Positions 56,589 to 64,000 of a stretch of DNA of 64,000 bases are shown here, one piece after another (position 1 is the first letter of the stretch; every line of letters starts with the position of its first letter). Origin of the DNA: Agrocybe praecox. Taxonomy: Eukaryota; Basidiomycota; Agaricomycetes; Agaricales; Agrocybaceae. The stretch lies in the NCBI GenBank assembly GCA_964017145.1, contig OZ024841.1, positions 2,976,001 to 3,040,000 of the forward strand, written 5' to 3'. A program made the translations under genes and the position numbers. The notes below the pieces were generated by a model. It was not told the origin of the DNA and did no database searches. It worked only from the letters and a program-made list of their open reading frames with translations.

Positions 56589-58731
56589 ATGCTGGCACTG
56601 GTGAGCTCCTGATATCAATTGACGCGCCAACTTTTATTTATGGCCTTTTTCAGATCGTGCATACCTGGTTCAAGAAGAATGAACCCAAATCCATCTTCTC
56701 TGTGTTGATATGCTTGACTGGAACAACTGGTCTATTTGGGGCGCTCTTAGTACCTTACTTTGAAAGATGGCTTCACGCGTTCTTACTTTCATTCGTTGTT
56801 TTCACGGCCACGTTGTCCTGTTCAATTGTGGCATACAGACTATCTCCATTCCATCCCTTGGCTGTGTATCCAGGTCCAGTCATTTGCAAAATCTCGAAAT
56901 TATGGGGTGCTAGGATGGCGTGGAGTGGCAAACCACAGGTGTATTATAAAGAACTGCACGACAAATATGGGTCCATTGTGCGCATAGGTATGCCATCGGT
57001 GCGGCGAATCTGAGCATAGACTGATGCATAATTCAATAGGTCCGAATGAACTTTCCGTGATAGATACGAACTTAATACCGAGTGTCCTCGGGATGCCCAA
57101 GGGACCAAGTAGGTTTTGATCCAACTGATGATAACAGAAAGTTGAACAAATGTGTGGGCAGTGTGGGATGGAAGACGCATATTGCCTTCCAAAAATTTCA
57201 ACAAACAAAACAGCCTGACATCTGTGCGGGATCTTCGACGACACGCAGAGCTTCGACGACCATGGAATAATGCCTTCAAACCTTCTGCCATCGCGAGTTA
57301 TGAAGGAATGCTGATCACTCGCGCTGAGCAGTTGATTGAAAAACTTACAGAAATGTGCGGTTCCGATTCTGCCACCGTTGATCTGGCCATTTGGATAAAT
57401 TATTTCACGTTAAGTCGCCTTTGGGTCTATTATGTTTCTTCTATTCACATTAATTTAATAGATTCGACTTTATGGGTGATGTGGCGTAAGTTTTTATTTT
57501 TATTTTTTTTAAACATCGATTGATGATGTGGCCAATCTGACACCTTCACAGCTTTGGAGGTGTGTACTCCTTGATGCGCGATGGTGATAAGGACGATGCC
57601 TTGCTAAAAATGAGACGGGGGGTCTTGTATGTCATTTCTCTCCATCGACAATACCAATTGATCTTCATTTCTTTGTTCACTCAGTCTTCCCAGTGTCACT
57701 CAACATATTCCATGGATACTCGGTGCTGTCACATCTCTGCCATTCATTGCAGATTCCACGCTGGCCTTTGGCAGATTTGGAATTGAACAAGCCAAGAAAC
57801 GAGCCGCCCTAGAAAACTCATTACAGAAAAAAGATCTTTGTCACTACCTCGTACGCCTATCTATCATCCACTGCCATCTTTGTCCTGATTTAGCCGTACA
57901 CGCGTAGTTGGAGGATGCCAAGGTCCCTGTTCTATCTAAACTTACATCCAGCGCGCTCTTAGCTATCGTAGCGGGGTCCGACACGACAGCTGCTGTTCTG
58001 TCAAACATCTTTTATTACCTCATTCGCGAACCGGAGTACTTTGGACGACTGAGAGCTGAATTAGACGCCGTATGTCGTCCTGAAGAGCCCAACGAAAGCA
58101 TTGATGTTGGGTCTTTGTCTACGTGTCAATTTTTGAATGCTGTTGTGTGGGTCACCATATCCTCGAATTTTACAATCTCCATTAACCATAATTTATTTGC
58201 CAAACAGAAATGAGACTCTTCGGTTACAACCACCGGTGCCAACTAGCTTACAACGCGCGCCTGCAATTGGAACTGGTGGAAAGGCACTCAGCTCTGACAT
58301 GTATGTTATATTAACTTCTTTCTTTTTATCCAGTGTTCTTATCCTTACGTATGTATAGGTACATTCTAGAAGGCACGGCTGTCCTTGTCTCCCCATACGT
58401 AGTCCAACGCTACGCAGGACATTTCTCTCCGCAGCCAGATAAGTTCTGGCCGGATAGATGGCTAATTGAGACTACAAGCAATGACCCCAACTTTGTCTTG
58501 AATAGAGCTGCGTTCATGCCCTTTTCCAGCGGACCTGCAAATTGTCCTGGGAAACCGCTGGCAATGATCGAGTTGAGGTATCTCACTTGCTTGCTGGTTC
58601 GGACATTTGACATGGAATTTGTGGAAGGTTATAGTCCTTCGAAGTGGGAAGAAGGGCTGGTGGATAGGTTTGTGATGCTGAAAGGAAAACTTCCAGTCAA
58701 GATTAAACAGAGGAATTTTCAAACAAAGTGA
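56589..58731 (+). CDS. Cytochrome P450, tandem copy 2
   Basis: Paralog of the preceding P450. The probable first coding exon is only 12 nt (56589-56600, MLAL), spliced to IVHTWFKKNEPKSIF, mirroring the layout of copy 1. Then an anchor helix and FHPLAVYPGPVICK. Signatures: AGSDTTAAVLSN (I-helix, near 57975), NETLRLQPPVP (ExxR) and FSSGPANCPGKPLA (heme loop with axial Cys, near 58530). WINYF, PKGP|MWDGRR and FGRFGIEQAKKR match copy 1 at the same places. The C-terminus is LKGKLPVKIKQR. A longer alternative start in the open frame from 56417 cannot be excluded. Likely a secondary-metabolism or detoxification enzyme; substrate unknown. Confidence 0.85.
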
Positions 58732-59806
58732 TGTTTGTCATTACAAAAATAAATTGGCACGCGCGTTTCCGTTTCCTATCAAGGTCCAAAAATAAGAGGC
58801 AACATCCAGCAGCATGGACAACCTTTTGTAAAGCTTTGCCGTGCTTCGCCTGGACTATCGCATCAAGAACCATCGTATCGCTTTTCTGCGTTCCTCAGAT
58901 TATTTTGTTCAGCAATCGCAACAATTTGGTCAACGTGTTTTAAAGTATGCGATGTATACTTTCAAGTTTTCCTATCTTTAATCACCCGCCACCACAGAGT
59001 TGCTTGATGGTATTTCAACAAAAAAGTTTGGACAGGTCGACTTCAGGTGAGACAGATCGCATCGGTTATTTTCGATTTTCACCATGGTCCAAGCAGCCTC
59101 TGAAAAAGACTGTACCAAATTCAAATCAAAAGGCGGTCCTTTCAAGAATATCGACGAATTACGAAGTCCAAGATGTGATGCGTACACCAGGTCGCACAAA
59201 TACGTCAGAATAAAAATTTACTTGTGATCATGATCATCAGCTTAAGCGGTGTCAACGGCGGTTTCAACTTTTATGACCGTGAGGAGAAAGTCAAGGAGAT
59301 GATTGGTATTAAAATAGAGGCCCGTAAGTCTTGATTGCTCGATCACAGCCATTACACCACATGCTACTTATCGTAACCCCGGATCCATGTAGATAATGCA
59401 AATCCAAGAGTCATATTCCATCCACGAAGTCGTTGCCCACAGTACTTTCTTTCTATGTAGGGTGATTGATCAATGTTTTCGGTACTCAAAGAGTTCCTAA
59501 TGCGTGCCTGCGCGTACCATTGACATCGGAGGTGAATTCTCGATAGGCCCGCGGTGCCAAAGCGCGCCCTACCATTGGTGGCCATAGACAGCTTTGAGAA
59601 GCGACTGTTCTGGGCTTCATACATGCGACACTAATAATACAAGAAACATCACCAAGGTAAGGCACTGCATTCAGTCTTTCTTATACCTTGTCGCTCCCCC
59701 CTGTCTATATATAAATCACTTATTGCACTGTATAAGTAGGCGCAGACTTCGATTCTTGGCCAGCGGCATAATCCTTCCAGTGCTTGTGGTCTTATCGTCT
59801 AGCATC
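58732..59806. other. Intergenic, no gene recognised
   Basis: 3' flank of P450 gene 2 and upstream region of the DUF6533 gene. Frames at 58947-59836 are not supported by any motif. Confidence 0.45.
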
Positions 59807-61597
59807 ATGGCTCCGTCTCAAGTCTACGAGTTGTAAGAATCTTAATGCCAGTTGGATTTGTGTCTGACGTCCAATTTATTATTCTAGTGCATTTGTCTGC
59901 TGCAGTATAGCTTCTGTCGGTTTGTGTTCCAAATTTTCAATTTTCGTGCTATATACTGATCTTTGCATTCCAGCTCTACTCATATGGGATCATATCATAA
60001 CGTTCGGCGCCGAAGTTCGAACAATGTGGTCGCGCAAAATTTCTGGAGGAACCGTTCTCTACTCGTTATTACGATATGGTACATTGTTTGAGAAAATTTC
60101 AGTCTTGTTCCTGGCGTCTTGGTACATGACTCCACACGTACGTATACATTTCATCTGTTTCTTGTTTTTCATTTACCGACTAACATCTGCGCCCAATACA
60201 ATACAGGGCTGTGACATTGCAGTTAGATTCCAGATATTCCCCATGGTATTGAGAACCCTCGGTTTCGGAGGCAAGTACCATGAACGTTTCCTTCTTAAAG
60301 TTATACTTACGCCACGTTGTTCTAACAGCATTCTCTGCTTTACGTGTTTATGCTCTCCGACGAAATAAATGGCCTTTGGCTGTCTTTGTCTTCTTGCTCT
60401 GTATGCCTTCGTTGATAACACCAGCAGTGAGTTATTCTTACAAATGTTTGAGAATGATTTTAAAGGTCCCCACCTCTCCAGTACGTTTACGCTCATCAAA
60501 CATCCCCCGGAGTTGACCGCTATGGGTGCCAATTGGCGTATATTGCCTCTCAGACGGTTCATGCACGATGTGTTCGTTGATATTATCTCCCAGTGTCTTG
60601 GAATCAATTCTGACAAACCTCACAGGAGTAGATATTCATTAAACCATCAGATCCTTACTAAATTGTGTATCACAACTCACGCTCTATCCTCTGATAGTGA
60701 GAATTGCTGGTATCATTGCAGATCTTCTGTCGGAGTTGATCGTCATTATCGTCACCGTCAAAAGAACGTTCCGCCTCAGAAACCAGATCGTACCCTTGGA
60801 AGAAGAGAAAAAACGCCCTGGCCTTATGCAATTGCTTCTTCGAGATGGTATGGATAGATACCTGAAATGGTCCAAGAATAATTTACTGACTACAGATTAT
60901 AGGCAGCATATACTTTGCGTGAGTAGCAATCAAGTGCAAGCAGTCGAATCCATCCTGACCAAAATTTGCCATCGTTTAGAGCACTTCTTATCCTGTCTCT
61001 AGCTGATATGTTAGTCCTGGTATTCGACAATGTGGTCAGTCATATTTAGTTTTATGACTTCCAAGGCGTAATCTCATATCTCCTTCCTGTCTAATAGCCT
61101 CAGTTTGCGACTCGTTACGACTACTGGGTAGTTCCATACTACACACCTGTGTAAGTTTTAATGACGCCTTCCTGAATGAAAACCACAACTGAAAATATTC
61201 TAGTTTCCGTACAATCATCATCTGCCGTTTCTTGCTTGTCCTGCGAGGCATCTACTACGACACCGACCAAGACGTTAAGGGTGACGAATCACGCTCACAC
61301 CCAGCAAGTACCCTCCGGTTCGGGCCCCGCGTCGTTGGCAATATGGGTGCGCCACTGGATTCTCAGTTCGATTCTGACCTGGACATGCCATGGGAGGAGG
61401 ACGAGGACAGTGGGTCAGATGGCATTGTGTATTCGGATGATCCGCTTGCCACTGGCATGCGTGATGCCCTTCATCTAGACTCAGATAATCATAGCCAGCT
61501 TAGAATGGACGTGGCGAAGGGGAAAGGGCGAGCGGGGACAGAAACAGATTCCCAGTCAGAAAAAAGGTCATACGGTTCTCATATCAGCTCGGTCTGA
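59807..61597 (+). CDS. DUF6533 multi-helix membrane protein
   Basis: Multi-exon gene starting MAPSQVYE (59807). The DUF6533 N-terminal domain is visible across the first exons: FAFVCCSIASVALLIWDHI, then ITFGAEVRTMW and LYSLLRYGTLFEKI, matching the family pattern LxxDxxxTxxxEVxxxW...LFLxxRY. Later helices are recognisable (AFSALRVYALRRNKWPLAVF, IIADLLSELIVIIVTVKRTF). The C-terminal tail is long and acidic (SDLDMPWEEDEDSGSDGIVY) and ends in SYGSHISSV. Typical of expanded Agaricomycete membrane protein families with unknown function. Some middle introns were not resolved. Confidence 0.75.
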
Positions 61598-62290
61598 TTA
61601 ATCGACATCGGATATCGGCCATTATAGGGGCATTGAAGTGCTTTAAAGAGCATATTATGATATAGCATTCCACCCACCTTATCTTATACTAGTATTTATT
61701 CTGTTATCTTAGTCTACAATATCTGCAGTGTACATATTACTTCCTCAAGTTTACGATTACTTGGCTGTAACCTTGTCGTCCAGGATTGTGACCGATGGTT
61801 GTTTGACCGAACCATGGGCCGAACCCCAGCTGAAAACCTGCTTGATGTTGATCAAGGTATTCTTAAGAGATGCCAGGTATTGGGGTCTTAAAGTAACAGA
61901 AAGAGGACAAAAATATGCAAATGACACCTAGAACGTTTCAAGTTTTTGGTTGATTTATTTTTGTCCATATTTATTATTACCACGATAAATTTGAAAAGTA
62001 CACCATACATCAGAGAGATGATAATTTGAGGAGAGATAGGTTCAAAGATTGATACGAGGGCCGCGATTGATTTCTTGCGGGTGGTATGGGACCGGAGGAG
62101 TTCTATGCAATTCCTAGAACCGTCCCGGGAGATAGACTCGGCCCACGGACCTGAACAAACGTAGGTAGTCAGTCAGAGGTCGTAGCAAAATTACATACTA
62201 CGAAAATGATCAAGGAAAATGAAGAAGTAACCGGGACGCAAAGGCTCCTAGGAGACCTCATCAACGTCTTTTAAGAATATGACGGCCAAT
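61598..62290. other. Intergenic, no gene recognised
   Basis: 3' flanks of the DUF6533 gene and of the right-edge minus-strand gene. Nothing distinct is seen. Confidence 0.45.
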
Positions 62291-64000
62291 TCAGTATGCG
62301 TTTCCAATTAATTCAACGCCCTTGTCGCCCATGAGTGCCAGTGGAAGGCCGGCGGCAGGCGTACCGTCTAAAGTTTCAATGCTATATCCGCGAAGTAGTC
62401 GATCTACTGAGCTCTTGAGTTGTCGTTGGGTCTGCGTTAGGCGCGACTTCCGACTCGTATCTGAGGTTGTCGACCATGTGATGCTCGGCGATGGTACAAA
62501 TCATCGCAGAATCCGTCAGCTTGTTAGCGCGGGCTTCCATCTTCGGAGCAAACATATCACTTGCCGTAAGAGAGAGATTGGAGATCTAGGAAATAGACCC
62601 ATCAGCTCGAGGGCTATTTGAATACTATCCGAACTCAGGCTCAGGGCTGGTTATTCCATTATCATAGAGTTATGTATCAGATCGAACTGAGACTCCACAT
62701 TGTCATAGCATGATTAGATCCCAAGCAAGTAAAGATGATATAGAATTTAGGAAAAATACCTGAACATGTTCTGTCAAACATTTCTTCAGCCCAGGGCAAT
62801 ATCGGGGAGGTTTGACCTATACAAACAAGATTCGGTAAACCACGCGAGAGGAAAAGGTTGAATTAAAGGGTCGTTTACAATTGAAGCTCCCTCTGCCCAC
62901 TCTATAGGAAATTTCGGGTCAGTAACGTTGAATTCTATAATCGTAGACCGAAACAACCATTCCATAATTTATCCGCGGGGGTGTATGAGTCTTTGTCGCT
63001 TCATTCGCGCGGGCTCACACCGTCGCCATGTCGGATATGAATGCATACAGAACTACCTGCAAAGCCGACAGTGTTTTGCGAATGTGAGATATAAACGTCA
63101 TAAAGAAAATCCATGGCCATCCTGCCATGATCACTCCATGGGGATGTGTTTTCTGGTGTCAAAGAGACTTGGGGAACAAATCCTTTGGGCCACTTCAGTT
63201 GTTGGTATGCTGTATGTATATCCTGCGATTTTGAATAACGTGTAAGAGGGGGTTTTCCTGAACAAATTTCAGGATTGCTTCTTCCAAACCCTTTGGGTTT
63301 TCGCTTTTCGCTTTTTTCTTCTTTCCTGGACACTTATGTCAATAAAGACCCAGAATCAAAGGGTGAGTTCTTGTATGACGTACTGTGTATTTCACCCATG
63401 ATCTTGACAACACAGCAGTAGAACATCTGTTTTGATGTTCTGATAAGTTTAACGCGTTGCTCTTTTCCTGGCTCTTCCTGTCTGTTTTTTCTATTCTGGA
63501 AGACTTTGATTTGACACTGTACACATTGTCAACCTGTATGGACGACCTCGACAGCTACAAATCGCCACAACCAACGACGACGGCACTTACCTGGTAGGTT
63601 TAGAGGAATTCTCCATGAAGCTGCTCCCTTGATGCCGGCTGGAAGGATCAAATAACACATTGCCATCTTGTCGCATGACCATTGATATAGTGATAGGGGC
63701 GACTCCGCTGAAGCAATCAGGGTGGTGGCGGCGAAGCAGTGCTGCTTAACGCTCTCAAGTGCCTGGACAAATTTATCATGACGGTTTTCCAACGGTTTGG
63801 ACCCATGGTTGCAAGGCCAATTCGCGGCGGCCAGCGGATGATAGATGCTTGAAGATTTTCGGACGCCATTGAAAATGTCGTAAGCAGCACATCCGTCGTC
63901 GTCGTTCAAGTTGTTGTGCAACTCCGCAAGGACAAAGTTTGAACTTTGAAATGCATGATGGCAACACGGGGGTATCAAAACATCCAGGACGTCCATCACA
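62291..64000 (-). CDS. Unidentified spliced gene(s), runs off the right edge
   Basis: Several minus-strand segments look like exons. The last one (62460-62291, acceptor AACCTCAG) reads SRLTQTQRQLKSSVDRLLRG, then GTPAAGLPLALMGDKGVELI and ends GNAY-stop. Upstream a short segment near 62817-62761 sits between an ATAG acceptor and a GTATTT donor, preceded by one reading NVTDPKFPIEWAEGAS (ending near 62878). Around 63100-63230 another reads PKGFVPQVSLTPENTSPWSD. The frame 63999-63529 is open to the window edge and has a good donor (GTAAGT) near 63590. I cannot join these with confidence or name a family; they may belong to one gene or two. Listed as partial. Confidence 0.35.

Overview
The window looks like nuclear DNA of a basidiomycete, most likely an Agaricomycete. 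Almost every gene is broken by short GT-AG introns of about 50-60 nt. Several families typical of these fungi are present: DUF6533-type and other lineage-specific seven-helix membrane proteins, tandem P450s, sedolisin, SurE-like secreted phosphatases and amidases. No rRNA, tRNA, CRISPR array or intact transposon was recognised. Exons were assigned by eye from reading frame, splice sites and comparison between paralogs.

Layout, left to right. 0.9-5.7 kb: two divergent amidase-signature genes with the same ten-exon structure, an inverted duplication around a 391 bp shared promoter. 5.7-6.2 kb: a small three-exon gene of unknown function. 6.35-22.1 kb: four paralogous seven-helix membrane proteins (one on the minus strand with a damaged splice donor, three on the plus strand) plus gene relics and duplicated flanks. 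Within this stretch lie two tandem CsbD-like hydrophilic stress-type genes (10.4-12.6 kb) and the tRNA pseudouridine synthase DEG1/PUS3 (13.1-14.7 kb). 23.0-25.8 kb: an intronless 926-residue reverse-transcriptase-like gene resembling the domesticated fungal rvt family. 25.9-27.5 kb: a multi-helix membrane protein.

29-48.6 kb is the most unusual part. Six very small secreted-peptide genes, each carrying one C-x-R-N-C motif, are interspersed with three paralogous SurE-like secreted phosphatases and a sedolisin protease. A BRI3/LITAF-like zinc protein, a Kelch protein and an aldo/keto reductase sit in the same stretch. Three of the six peptide genes are too short or too divergent to stand out as ordinary ORFs.

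49.5-61.6 kb: a short-chain dehydrogenase with an in-frame stop, a second type of seven-helix protein, two tandem P450s with matching architecture, and a DUF6533 membrane protein. The right edge (62.3-64 kb, minus strand) holds exon-like segments of an unidentified gene or genes running off the window.

Functionally, the window is an accessory region rich in secreted and membrane proteins, with two housekeeping genes (DEG1/PUS3 and perhaps the Kelch gene). The two CsbD-like genes share a consensus CRE box upstream of a TATA box. The RT-like gene has Gcn4/CPC1-type boxes upstream. Both point to stress-linked transcription.
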